Assembly: GCA_021234155.1 (NCBI GenBank)
Contig: JAJEKV010000012.1
Span: 4,531,789 to 4,595,788, forward strand
DNA length: 64,000 bases
Direction: 5' to 3'
DNA from: Isoetes taiwanensis
Taxonomy: Eukaryota > Streptophyta > Lycopodiopsida > Isoetales > Isoetaceae
Part shown: positions 45,073 through 56,776 of the stretch, one piece after another
Numbering within the stretch: the stretch's first letter is position 1
Layout: each line of letters begins with the position of its first letter
The notes under the pieces: model-generated
The model's database searches: none
What the model was told of the DNA's origin: nothing
Seen by the model: the letters and a program-made list of their open reading frames with translations, nothing else
Translations under genes and position numbers: made by a program

Positions 45073-45960
45073 TTCACCCTGTGTTCTCCAATCTTTCACC
45101 TTAACACTCTTAGTGAGGTCCGTCAAGGGGGACGCCCACTTAGCGAAGTCCTTCACGAACCTTTCAGAATAACCCCCGCCGACCTAGAAAGCTTCTTACT
45201 TCGCCACATTCTTTTGGAGCTGGCCAATCTACTATCGCTTGATCTTTCTGCGAGGTGGTGGAGATTCCTTCCACCATATGACATGGCCCAAGTACTCCAC
45301 TCTTCCGCCAGAGCAAAGTGGCATTTGGAGAGCTTTCCATACAACGATGCCGCCTCAACTTTTCTAACACCCTTCTCAAATGGGTCGACTATGATCTTCA
45401 ATGGACTTGTCAGAGACTAGAATGTCGTCAAGAAGACAATGACAAACTCATCTAGAAAATCCTCAAGACGCCGCTCATGAGGCGATAAAAGTTGCCGGAG
45501 CATTCGACAACTCCAAAGGGCATTATCAGAACTCAAAGTGACCATACCGCTCCTTAATGCGGTCCTTATGGATATCCTCTTCTTTATTCTTATTTGGTGG
45601 TACCCGACCTCAAATCAATCTTAGAGAATACCTTTGCTCCCTGGAGCTGGTCCATTAAATCATCTGCCCTTGGCAATGCATACTTGTTCTTTATCGTCCC
45701 GCTTGTTGAGTCAAGCGATAGTCTATGCACATTCTTAAATCGCCATCTTTCTTCTTTACGAAGACTATGGGTGCCAAAGGGAGACACACTTGCTCTAATA
45801 AAACCAAGCTCAAGCAATTCTCGAGTTGCTTCTTGAGCTCAATCAACTCCGTGTGCTCATCCCCGGTATGGTGCCTTGCTGGTAGGCTTAGCATCTGGTG
45901 CCAATGTGATCTCACACCCACACCCCTATAAGGTGGTAGTTGCATCTCATCCAAAATACA
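45073..45960 (-). pseudogene. chromovirus reverse transcriptase, unit B
   Basis: Better RT motifs than unit [27 protein letters not shown] (about 45775-45725), [20 protein letters not shown] and [10 protein letters not shown] (45700-45600; motif A Asp), and LDDILV near 45435-45415, the catalytic F/Y-x-DD box. The frame changes at least three times. Confidence 0.8.
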
Positions 45961-46129
45961 TCCTTGAATTCTGAAATAAGCCTTTTACCGCTTGGGCAAT
46001 TTTTCCCTTTGGTCGCTCCCATCCTTGCTTATTGGGCTCAATTGCCTCCAATCTCAAAATGTAATCCACCTTATTCCTTCTATACTTTTCCTTAGTCGCT
46101 TCAAAGAAATACACCGCATAGAAGAAGTC

Positions 46130-46410
46130 GCCTTCTTACCTCACTATGAATTTGGTGCCGTCCGGTCTTTGGCATGACTTCATTGTGGTCGCAATCAATC
46201 ATGGCTTTCATGGCTTTAGGAACCCATTCCTACTATAAGGTCATACCTTCCAATCTCCATGACCTCTGCCCCCATCGGCCACTTACTTCCACTAAGGTCT
46301 ATGTCGAATGTGATCCTCCTCCCTTAGTGTGCCGAATGGCACCGCTTGCCAAAGCAACTGGCCTTTGGCTTAGACTTCAATACCTTGTTCTTCATTAGGG
46401 CAGCCAGCCT
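46130..46410 (-). pseudogene. chromovirus protease region, unit B
   Basis: Counterpart of 31560-31850; the GGRRITFDIDLSGSK-type block near 46310 and the YDLIVGM-type block near 46235 are recognisable on the minus strand with indels. Confidence 0.55.
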
Positions 46411-46639
46411 AGGAGAGGCAAGTTGTGAGAGCTACCAGTGTCTATCAATACTAGATATGGATCAAGTATCTATGATCCCATCAGCCGCAATGACAGCTGG
46501 ATCCGACTTTCAATGTCATCTCGACTCAATGTTTGTAACATATATGGCACTCACCATCTATGAAGTCCTCGGCCTCATGGCTGGTCGCCGTCTTCATCTG
46601 CTTCGCTGAGAATCCCAATCCATAAGTTTCGCCAAAGTC

Positions 46640-47860
46640 GCATGACCTAATGGGCAATCATGGGTTCGTGTCTGGCCGGAAGCACCTGAAACAAAGCTTT
46701 TCTCAATACATTCGTTTCTTCTCTTTTCGCGGCCGTCTAGAATACGCTTTAACATACCCCCCGATGCATTCTGCGGGCTTACGGGGTCCTAAAGTTCTTA
46801 CACCCGAAGCTTTCCATGCCGCTGGCCTCCTGATGATGGCGTAGTTGCTGATTGCTTACCTGTATTGCCCTTTGGTACCGGCCCTGACTTTCCTTTGAAG
46901 GCCGGTTCTCATCCGGCGTTCGGAGCTTCTTCCAAACTTATGGCTTTATCCCTGCCGCTTAATCGACTTAGGGTTGATTGCTTCCGGACTAGCCTTTGAT
47001 ATTCTTTGTTCAATCCCTCAATGTAAGTTTCGACTGCTTGCCTTCGGGCACGAGAACATGAAGTCTAAGTCGCATAAATTCTTTTCGTATACTTTGGTAA
47101 CCGGAAATGTACCGTTCAATCTATAGAATGGCTGATCGCCCTCGCTAGTATGTGACCTAGGCACATAATGTTCGGGCGAAAGCGCTTTGCTGAAGGTCTG
47201 AATGCATAGCAGAATCCTTTTTGAGTTTGTTGGACTTCTCGTGATAGCCTTTCCACCAGATTCTAGCTGCCTTAATAATTTAAGCTGTAAACCTTCCCTT
47301 TATGTTTATCGCTATTACCCATAAAGGTTGCCGAACTCTTTCCATCTCGCTGCCGGGCTTACGCCTCCATACCTCACCTGTCCTTCCACCGAACTGAACC
47401 AACTTCCTAGTCTTCCACACATTGCTCATAGCACCTCAACTTTCTTTTGATAATCATCTTCCTTCCTTGCCCCCGGGCTCTTACCTGGGAGGCCTGGGAC
47501 TCACTTTCGAGCTAGAACTGCCATGACCGCCTGAAGTGTCTCATGAGCTGGAGCTAGGTGGTGTTGGACTCCTTCTGCTTTCTCCCTTTTCTCTTCCTCT
47601 CCTCGACATTCCCTTGATTGTCCCGCCCCCCTCCTGCCGTGGACCTTCCTCGATGCCTTGGCCGAGGTAGCTATGGAGGTGGTGGTGGAGAGCAGTGCAT
47701 ATTCTTGGGCATTCATCAATGGGGTGGCCCAAGTGGATCAGCTGATGCATCTGGTTCCTCATCTGGACGAGCCTTCATATCGTCGTTGTTGTCATCTTGA
47801 TCACGTCCAAATAGGTTTCTGGGTACCCACTGGTGGTGTCGGCCTTGGCCTTGAGAACCC
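46640..47860 (-). pseudogene. chromovirus gag, unit B
   Basis: Contains a zinc-knuckle-like CFRC...GHE region near 46700-46660. The gag core around 47000-47250 is badly broken. The N-terminal segment starts near 47790 with MRNQMHQLIHLGHP and continues with a Gly/Arg-rich part (GRRGAGQSRECRGEEEKREK). Confidence 0.65.
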
Positions 47861-48099
47861 CGAGCCTGTGTTCCTTGCAAGGATTAATCATCAATGCTTG
47901 TTATTTAAGTTACACACTAATTGTTCTTGCTCAAAATTGAATTGTTGTTAGATACAAAAAGAAATCATATGAAAATTCCTCTTACAAGTCAAAATCATGG
48001 TAATACATTAATTAGTATATAGGGATACATTGATGAATTACATGATAATAATTAAGAGAGAGTTACAATGTACTTTTAATTACTTAACAAAACAAGTCT

Positions 48100-49170
48100 T
48101 CCATCAACGATGTCGCTTTTGAAGAAGTTCTTGATTTTCTTGAATCCTCGTGCCCTTTGCCCATGTTCTCCTAGATTCCCGCCGATCCTCCCTCCAATGC
48201 TCTTGCCACCGTGGTGCCGGAGTTCTCGTGCAGCTTGCCGCCACTAATGGCAAGCGCGCATCCCCTCGTGGTGGCCCCTGGGTAAGTCGAGGGCATGAAG
48301 GGCTACGCATCTTTTGAAGAGAATCACATGGTCCATCCCCGGAATCTATCCCGGCGTGGTGTCCAAAGCCCCGAGAGTGCTATGAGGAGCCCACGGATTC
48401 TTCACCCCTTGGGTCTGAACTCCTTGTGGAAGACTATCATCCGGCCCTTGGCTAAGGGCCGGAAGATAGTACCCTTTGTGATTTTACCCCTCGTATGGCC
48501 CCGCGGGTCCCCGTGATTTTCCTTTTGAGCGCCTGGGCCGAACACATCTATTATGCGGTAAGATCTTCGTGGTCTCTCCACATACTTGTTGGCGCTTCTC
48601 CAAATTGATGCTGCTAGATGATTCACGATGCTCATGGAGCCGCGACCGGGTCGGGCTTGAGCTTGGGCCTCTTCCCGGCTTGCCAACCCGCTTTGGATCT
48701 CCTGGAATTCCTCTTCGAATGTCGGGTTGCTGCTGTTGGAACATCCGGCCTTTATCTCGTTGGTATGCCCGGTCGTCCGGACATAGTTTCCCCCGCTAGG
48801 AGTGTCGCCGGGCTACCTCCCCGCGGAATCTCTTGGTAGGAGTAGTCGATGAAGTCACTACCCCGCTCTTGTGCCATAAGGCTTAGGAGCTCATCGATCC
48901 CCGAGGCCCTCCTCTACAATAATAGGGAAGATTGAGGATATCGGTGGGCGAATATATACTCCTCGGGCCGATGATCACCGGGTGAGGGCCATGATACCCA
49001 TTGGTGGCTCGAATCCCGCCTTTAGTGCTTCCCCGTTGTTGAGCTAGACGCCTCCATCCATCCTTCTTGCCTCCCTCATCTCCCAACTTGCCTCTTCCTC
49101 CTCCTCTTCGTAATCCCCGCTTCAACTGCAACATAGGTGTTTCCCGGATGTGGAGCCGTAATGCTCGTGA
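48100..49170 (-). pseudogene. extra chromovirus open frame upstream of gag, unit B
   Basis: Counterpart of 33500-34560. Open pieces include GKLGDEGGKKDGWRRLAQQR, IRATNGYHGP, RRGIPGDPKRVGKPGRGPSS and SSSSINLEKRQQVCGETT. No domain recognised. Confidence 0.4.
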
Positions 49171-50400
49171 CGCGTAGTCTCGATCTCATGGATGCTTATC
49201 TGGGCTGCCCGAGTGTCGAGAGGCGCCAAATCCAAAGGTTGAATTGACGGCTCCCCCGGTTGGTTAACTGCCCTATACTGCATGAACAATGCTAAGGCTG
49301 CTTGGCTTGAGAGGTACCTATGCCTATGATGCTTACAGTGTCATGTAGTCCGCATGTTTCGGGTTCTATCCCACGCCTTGTTCTTGCCCCTGATCCCCAC
49401 CTATGGCTTGAGCAAGAGAGTCTAGAGAAACCCATTTCCCCCCTAGGTGGCAAGCTAACTTCCGAGGGCAGAATTTGCCGATCATATTGGCAAATGATGT
49501 CGGTAGTAAGGGAGTTCTCGGTCAAAGTGGCATGAAGATCAAAGAGATGATCAAGACATGAAAGGCTTGTTCCGCAGGAGTTCACGGATGTGATTAGAGT
49601 CATTGTACCATCTAACAAAGCTTGATGGCTTCCATTGAGCAGAGGTGGCTATGAAAAATGGTCATGGAAATAAGCAAAGGCCTAGGAAATCGCCAAAGGG
49701 TCTGAGCAGTTCCGATGGGGAGAAATGACAAATGAGGGCCCTTTTATAGACTAGGGGTGCCTCTGGTTCCGCGCACAAAGGTTCTTGGTTGGGCGACTTC
49801 GAGTCTATGGCCATGGTTGTCCAAATGAGCTACCATGAAGTACAATTCTAGACAAAGCAAAGCAAGAAACACTACATGAGAGTTTGTTGGGTCAAAATTG
49901 GTCAACTTAGGAAATTACGAAATCGGGTGGCGTCACAGAAATAGCTCGCCGAGGGCGCGAGATGTTTTTTTTTCACGATGCGACCTGGTTTCGGTCATTT
50001 CTATTCCTATGAAAGGTTTTTGGGAATTTAAACATCCTAACATGACTTTTTCAAAGATGCTTCTAACCTAACTAGCAACTTTTCTTACTTAAATTGGACA
50101 CGATAGTATCAAAATGCCTAAATCGGTGGCGTCATGAGAAATAGCTCAAGGTCGAGGGCTAGACAGGTTTTTCGCGATGCGACCGGTTTCGCCAGCCATG
50201 GCAACTTTTTTGACTAATTAAGCTAGGGTTTCTAACTAATTAATTTTTCTTTCAACATTCCAATTTCAATGGTCAAAACTAAAGTAAAATTTGAGCTACT
50301 TAAACACATTTTCATACAAGAATTAAGGTCAGTTTACCACAAAATTTTGTATTTATGGGAAAAACTTAATAATTACATTAATTTTTAGACAAAACCGCAT
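49171..50400. other. chromovirus internal spacer with repeated module, unit B
   Basis: Matches the unit A spacer, with the AAATAGCTC/GCCGAGGGC/CGACCGGTTTCG module at about 49925-50000 and 50125-50195. About 60 bp near 49830-49890 (AGCAAAGCAAGAAACACTAC) has no obvious counterpart in unit A, where the sequence is shorter. Confidence 0.4.
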
Positions 50401-51500
50401 CTTCAAGGGTATTCCCTTTATGGATGCGACGTGCGCCAAGTGTATGTCCTTGGGCATCAAGGTCACCCTCTTGGCTGTGGATGCGCTACAGAGGTTCCCT
50501 TCCTCGAACAATCCCGGGTGAGTCGGCCTCGGGCCACTGCGGCACACCGAAGTTGTGGCGGCGTCCACCCTCGTAGCCTGGGTGATCTAACTCCTCGTGA
50601 TCACCTCCCGCGATGAGTAAAACCGGGCGGTGCCTTCCCTAATCAGGGAGATTAGTGCACCGTTGAGTGCTTAATCTCGAGGAGAACACGAGGGGAGTGT
50701 GTTTAGGCCCGTGGATGGACCTTCCGGCTTCTCGTGGTGGCGGTGGCGGCTTGGGCTGTTTGGCTGGGCGCCTCTGCGTGGCGATTACGTTACGACGACA
50801 ATACGGTCATTATACCTCTTCCACCGCCGGAGGTATTCACGGTATGCTTTGAGGCGAAGGCCTCGACAGCGCTCCTCCTTCGGTGACGGGCCTTTCGTCC
50901 ACCTTACGACCACCTTGGGTGGCAGGCCATTTTGGGTAAGGTGGTCTGGCGTCCTGGGTTTGAGGGTTCCCGGGCCTCGTCCCCTCCTGGTTTTCTTCCT
51001 CTTCCGACCTCCTCTTCTACCTCCTCCCCTCGGGTTCTTCAACGACGGCCGGTCTTGAGGCCGGGTGCGTTCCTTCTCTTAGTTCTTCTCTCTTCTTTGC
51101 GCAACTCCATCTCGTTCCTCTTCTTCCTAGGCGGCCCTCTCTTCGCGGCCACTTTCAGCAACCTTCTCCTTGCCCTTCTTCTTCGACAATCGAAGGGCCC
51201 GCCTCTTCAGATGCAGTCTTTGTCGCTCTTTCCACTCGTTCTTCCACCTCGGATTATTAAGGCGTGGCCGGGATTCTCCCGTTCTGCAGGGTGCACCTTA
51301 ATGAAGAGCTACCGCTAGGTCCCTCCTCGGCGTAAGTGATAAGGTTGCGTCGGCTGCTTCTGAAGGGAACTCCTCTTAAGCCCTTCTTGGGTGGGAGGTG
51401 CTATAGGGATTTTCTTAGGTGTGGCGTCCGGCGCTACCCTCGCCATCGAGGCGTGGTGCATTTCGTAGAACTTCCTAGTCGTCAGCTTGGTTCTTGCCAT
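50401..51500 (-). pseudogene. chromovirus 5'-most open frame with histone-H3-like start, unit B
   Basis: The first ATG after the primer site (51500) opens a frame beginning MARTKLTTRK, nearly the histone H3 tail start, followed by a Pro/Lys/Arg-rich stretch to a stop at 51315. In other frames the region continues basic and charged (RRGGRKRKKTRRGRGPGTLK near 51000, LRLKAYREYLRRWKRYNDR near 50840). A Glu/Arg-rich coiled-coil part seems to lie between. Product and role are unknown. Position suggests an ORF preceding gag, or the real N-terminus of gag. Confidence 0.4.
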
Positions 51501-52039
51501 ACTTAACGGTGGGGAAAACAGATGACGTAAGGCTGATCAAGAGAGATAAGGTGGAGGAAAGTTTGAGGGAAAAATGAGGTGGCAAGACTATTTAAAAGGA
51601 AGGGTCCCCGAATATTCTCCCCACCATTAATAGGCCTACTTATTAGCCCCCTTATTAATTACCCCATAGTACCCTTATTATTAATATATGTTTAATTTCT
51701 AATACATATGCTAAAATTCGTATTATACCTTAAGAATTTCAAATTTCCTAATAGTTTGAAGTATTAATTATAGATTTGCTCCATTTTTCACCCAGTCTCC
51801 CATTGGCATGATTCTTCGACCCATTTTAGGTGAAATTTGATGCATGCATAATTTTCACTCCAATTTTACTAGAAGGTGAATTTGACTCATTTGCTTTTAA
51901 CCTAATTTCGACCCGCTACCTAGGAGAAAATTTTTTCCCTATTTCGAGGGTTCGATGGTGGAAATTTTTATTTCGCACCCCTATAGGCCTGTTAGACTAC
52001 TTTCATGGTTATGGTCGTGCTAGTTCTTGGTCAACCAAG

Positions 52040-52057
52040 AACATCGCCCGATACCAT
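52040..52057 (-). promoter_or_regulatory. chromovirus primer binding site, unit B
   Basis: TGGTATCGGGCG on the minus strand next to LTR4; one or two mismatches to the tRNA-Met complement TGGTATCAGAGC. Confidence 0.65.
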
Positions 52058-53704
52058 TGTGACGCCCCTCGCTAAACATACTACTACCCCGCCAGATACT
52101 TGGCAGAAATCCTCCGTCCGGCCATCAACCGCATTGTGGCCCTCCGCCTATCCCGCCACTCTCGAATCCTCCGTAGTGGGAAGGGGACACGGAAGGTGTC
52201 TTGCGCGCCTTCCCCTATGGGCTCCTATCAAATGAAGCATAACACGCCGAATAACTAGCAATACAATACAATATGCTACCTCGAGGGGTAGCTCAATCGC
52301 ATATCCATAGATGCAAAGAACATAATCATATGCCATAAAACATGAGAGGTCCTACCCGTGGCTCCGACATGAAAGGAAGTCGACTGACTGGATAGGCCTC
52401 AAGATAGAGCAGACCGAATCATAACAATGGCAGGGCTGGCATAAGACAATGGCTAGGGTTGACCACTCCATCCGCCCCTCCCGCATATACTTTGCGTGAT
52501 GGGCTAGATCAAGCTGTGGCATGACTCTAACCTTCCGGATATGCAATCCCATGGCATCACCCATCGGGACTACTCCAGGTTGCATCTCCCTGGTCCGACG
52601 AGGTAGGAAGGGTTGCATCTCCCCTTCCCGGGGTCTAGAGGCTCCACGGGCGGCTAGAGAATCGTGGCGGCACACGATTGCACTGACCGGACCCCCAAAA
52701 CAAGAGCCAAGCCGACACTTGCAACTCTTGAGAGGCAGGGCGACACCATTGCCCCCAGAGGTGTCGGACCCATGCTCGCCCACACGCAAGTGACCGACCA
52801 TAAGCCTAGCCCACCGTGGGATCCCCGAAGCCCCCACTCTGGCAGGGGATCCACCCTCCATCTTGCCTCTAGCCCCGTTGTGTGGTGCTGAGTCACATCA
52901 TAGCTTCCATAGCCCTAAGGGTTCCTATGCACAGGCCGCATATAATAGGAACTAAGGGATCTACACTAGGAGCATACTACATATGGCCCTAGGTCTCTAC
53001 CCCCGGCCCCAATACAAGAGGAGCAACATGATCAACCAATATCACATACATCACATCATGATCAATACCAATATTATATGAACATCTTAACCTAATCATA
53101 CATAGTCTACTAACGCTAGGGTTCCTTTGATTAGGGTTCAGATGTTCAACCAAGGATCTAGGGTGGCTCTACTCTAGATACGAACTACTAACCCATCCGA
53201 GTGCTAACTTCCGATGAACAAACATGAACTCTACTCAACCTACCTCCTCCGTAAGCGCTTCCTCCCATCCCCTCGGCGCCTCCATGCTCCTTGGCGGAGT
53301 CGAAGGCTTGCTCCCTCACGATCGCACACACCTTCCGTGGGCCGCCGCTCCGTGCTAGACTATGATTTAATCTTACTTTCTAAAACGGGTTTGGGGCACG
53401 TGGATGAGAGATCAGGTGCTAGGTCAGGGAAAAGGGTCTAGGGTTAGGGTTAGAGCCAATATAGGTGTGGGTCCACGTGGGATGCCACGTGGCACCACTA
53501 AGATGAGGCCGTGTGGCGGTTGCTCAATAGGATAAGGCCATGTGGAAATGGGCCTTATCCTAAGGTTATCTAAGTTAAACAATTAACTTAGATGTGCACC
53601 CCTTGCCACTTATCCAAGGCATACAAGGCTACCTAGGTAGGCTTGTATGGCGACGGGTCCAGGAATATACGTATTCGTGGCATATATTCCCTTGGAACGT
53701 CACA
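52058..53704 (-). repeat. chromovirus 5' LTR, unit B (LTR4)
   Basis: Intact termini TGTGACG...GGAACGTCACA and the target-site copy CAGAA at 53705-53709. 1647 bp, close to LTR1 in length. Paired hairpins (AGGATAAGGCC/GGCCTTATCCT and ATCTAAGTTAA/TTAACTTAGAT) are intact near the right end. Confidence 0.85.
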
Positions 53705-53709
53705 CAGAA

Positions 53710-54555
53710 CTTTGATCTCGGGCAGAATAAGTTGTCTCGTAAATATGGGCCACTTGAATTGGCACATGATACTGGATTTGGATCTGATTCTGACAGCTCA
53801 ACTGATTCAAATTCCGACCATGGGGATGAAACTAGTAATATGCCTTTGGATGAAGGTAATCTGCCATCTGAACTAGAGTCAGCCAGAGAACTTAGTGATG
53901 ATGAACCCACTCATGAATCTGAACTTAGAAGATCATCTCGCCCACAAAAAATCACTGTAAGGATGCTTGACTATGTGAACAGTAAGCAACCTAGAGGTTC
54001 AGCCTAGTTGGCGCTTCATCGTAAGGCGTCTACAGAAGAATCTTCTACCGATATGAGGCTGCCAACAATCCAGACAGTAAACTTTAGAGGACAGCTATGG
54101 AAGAAGAATATGCATCACTCCTCCAAAACCATACCCGTAGGAAGGAAGGCCATCTTTTGTAAGTGGGTCTTTAAGTTGAAATTTGATTAAAATAATGTAA
54201 TTTTCATGTACAAAGCAAGGCTTGTAGCACGGGGGTATTCTCAGAAGGCGGGCATTGACTATCACGAGACCTTTGCTCCGCTTGCACGCCTCACCTCAGT
54301 GTGAGTTGTTTTAGCTCTTTCTGCTGCCCTCGATATGGACCTGCAACAGATGGATGTGAAATCTGCTTTCCTTCATGGAACCTTGGATGAAGAGGTATAC
54401 CTTAAGCAATCTCCTGGTTTTGTTGTGCAGGAAGACGAATCCAAGGTATGCAAACTAAAAAAGGCTATTTATGGCCTCAAGCAATCTCCACGTCTGTGGT
54501 ACAAAACCATTCATTCCTTTTTCACATCTCAAGGATTCACTAGAAGCGATGCTTA
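53710..54555 (+). pseudogene. copia 3' part: post-integrase region and reverse transcriptase, unit B
   Basis: A 137-codon frame ends in SELRRSSRPQKITVRMLDYV, the usual copia linker before RT. Next comes CKWVFKLKFD near 54160, then [20 protein letters not shown] near 54235-54300, a stop, and DMDLQQMDVKSAFLHGTLDE, VYLKQSPGF and LKKAIYGLKQSPRLWY (54335-54505). These are the classic copia RT blocks. The catalytic YVDD, RNase H and 3' LTR are missing because the element is truncated at about 54555. Confidence 0.85.
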
Positions 54556-56685
54556 GCGAGAGAGAGAGCATGATGACCACCATTCGTCGTGAACACGAAT
54601 ATCAACACGTGGAACTCCCTGGGCAGTTATTGCAGATGGAAGAGGAAGACGACCAACGACGATGCCTGCCAGTATGTGCACAAACAACATCATGCATGCC
54701 CTCGTATTGCCATGAGCTGAAAACATCATGGATCAAACAACAAAGAGGTTCAAGGCGAGAGAATGATAAGATGGCTACGATTGCACGAGGAGGACAAAAG
54801 GAAGATCCAAATCCTATAAGAAAATAAAACTCCACGAGTCAGCCATTGCAGGAAAAAGGTCACTTGAAAAGAACCTTGTTCAAGATAACTAAAGAATTGT
54901 GAGCAAACTGGAAAGAGAAGGAACCCAACGGCTTTTATGAGTGATTAATGCCAATGCAATTGATCTGTTGTGGAAACTAGAACAATAAAAAATGAGTATA
55001 AAGGCACAATGCAAAACTAGAACATGTCCAATATAAATTCATGCCATAAAAACTCAATGGACTGCCAAATGCATGACGCATAAGGCCAAATACAAAAATG
55101 CAAATGATGTAAAACCATAAAATATAATTTCAAGAACACGATGCAAACTACAATTTGCCAAATAGAACGTGCTTTCAACAAAAGATGCAATGCTATCCAT
55201 TTTGGAAATAATATGAAAATGTTAAATAAAAAAGAAACGACAGTGTTAAATGAAATATCATAAGGAAAATAATACCACATGCCTAAAGCCATGAATAGAT
55301 GCACCAATATGAATAATACTTTTAAAGAACAATGTGGCATAATGAGAAAAAAAGAATAAGTGATTACACAATGATGACATATTGTTAGTAAGCGGCCATA
55401 CCTATTGCCTAAACCCATGAATAGATGCCCCAAAATGAATCATACTTACCAAGAACGAGGGAGGAGATTTGAGGCAGAATTTGCAGAAATGTGAGCACAA
55501 ATTCGACATGAAGTAAAAGAAGGAAATTAAGATTGAAGCCAATTGAAGTCAGGGAGAAGGTGTACAAGGTCATTGGAATGGTCTTGAACAAGAATAGGCG
55601 AGCAAAGGTGAAGACATAGACATAACCCAGTCTAACATGCTAAGTGAAATGATTAAATAGCAAGTGCATATATACAACATTCGGTCATATCCCTCTAATG
55701 GTGAAGAAACAACATAGTACAGCAAAACTAAAACTCAACAACATATCACCTTAGGAAAAGACATATCTAATAAGACAATTTACAAGTGCATGTTGAAATG
55801 CAAAACATAAAAAAATGCATTAAACACGCATCCGAAATATAAAACCGCATGAGCGCTGCAAGAAAAAGTCTAAAACACAATCGCCTCAATAACAACATGA
55901 ACAGTGCTATAATCCACAAAACCTCATTAGATTATATACTGACATAAGGCAGAAGACGAAGAATGATCAAGTTAGCAAGGCAAATTATATGGAAATATAG
56001 AAAGGTAATAAACGGGCAAAATAATGAAATATGTAGCAAAATAACAGGGGGTTCTAGGGGGATATGGATGTAAAAATAACAATTCCTGAAACCATAGACT
56101 ATATATCCCTAAAACAATCGAATTTGTTGTTATAAAAAAAATATAGATTCAAGACAAAAAATAATCGCATTAGCTCACTAGATATATTGGTTAAAGTAGT
56201 CTTAGTTATGACATTGAATTATTTTGGTAGAGGTTCGAGCTCCCATAATTCATATCCTAAAATCTCAGGCAAAGTCGTATAGAGGTTCGATATTCCCTCA
56301 AAATCTTAGACGAAATCGTATTTCATATTTCAAAATCATAGGCGCCTCCAATCATAAATGACTATAAGCAAAATGAGAGGTGCCCAGGGCCCCAACATAC
56401 GATCTGGATCATAGGATCGACAAATCCGACGACTGTGGTAGTCCAGGTGCACCTCGTTTAGAATATGTAGCAAATTAACATGAAGCTCCCCGTAACTTAA
56501 AAATCAAGGAAAGAATATACAATATGAGAAATGAATTCTAAAACAACTAGGTGAATATGCTTCAATATGTTTCAAAGGAGCTCTCAAATGCAAAAACATG
56601 ACAAATTACAAAAACATGACAAAGAGAAGAATGTCAAAGGTTGAAAAAATATTGGAAGGTTAGGGAGGATAAAGAAGCAATATAT
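54556..56685. other. no recognised gene
   Basis: AT-rich. A 45-bp phrase (TGCCTAAA.CCATGAATAGAT and following bases) occurs at about 55278 and again at 55403. One plus-strand frame up to 54827 is Gln/Glu-rich but unrecognised. Confidence 0.4.
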
Positions 56686-56688
56686 ACC

Positions 56689-56689
<1 letters not shown>

Positions 56690-56775
<86 letters not shown>
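56690..56775. repeat. (GA)n array at the left of element I
   Basis: About 43 uninterrupted GA dinucleotides. The Arg-Glu and Ser-Leu open frames through it are repeat artefacts. Confidence 0.95.

Positions 56776-56776
<1 letters not shown>

Larger units (their letters stand above)
39338..54221. repeat. tandem unit B of the nested retrotransposon block (about 14.9 kb)
   Basis: Second copy of the block described for 24743-39337, in the same orientation. Its last 2.2 kb (LTR4 and the copia RT) is clean, while its middle carries dense small indels relative to unit A. Confidence 0.8.

Noticed and set aside
47618-47951. Plus-strand Gly-rich frames in unit B
   Set aside because: They are antisense to chromovirus gag and change when compared with unit A.
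50699-51318. Plus-strand 119- and 128-codon frames
   Set aside because: Antisense to the charged 5' ORF of the chromovirus; the Leu/Phe/Pro-rich composition reflects the opposite-strand Glu/Lys/Arg codons.
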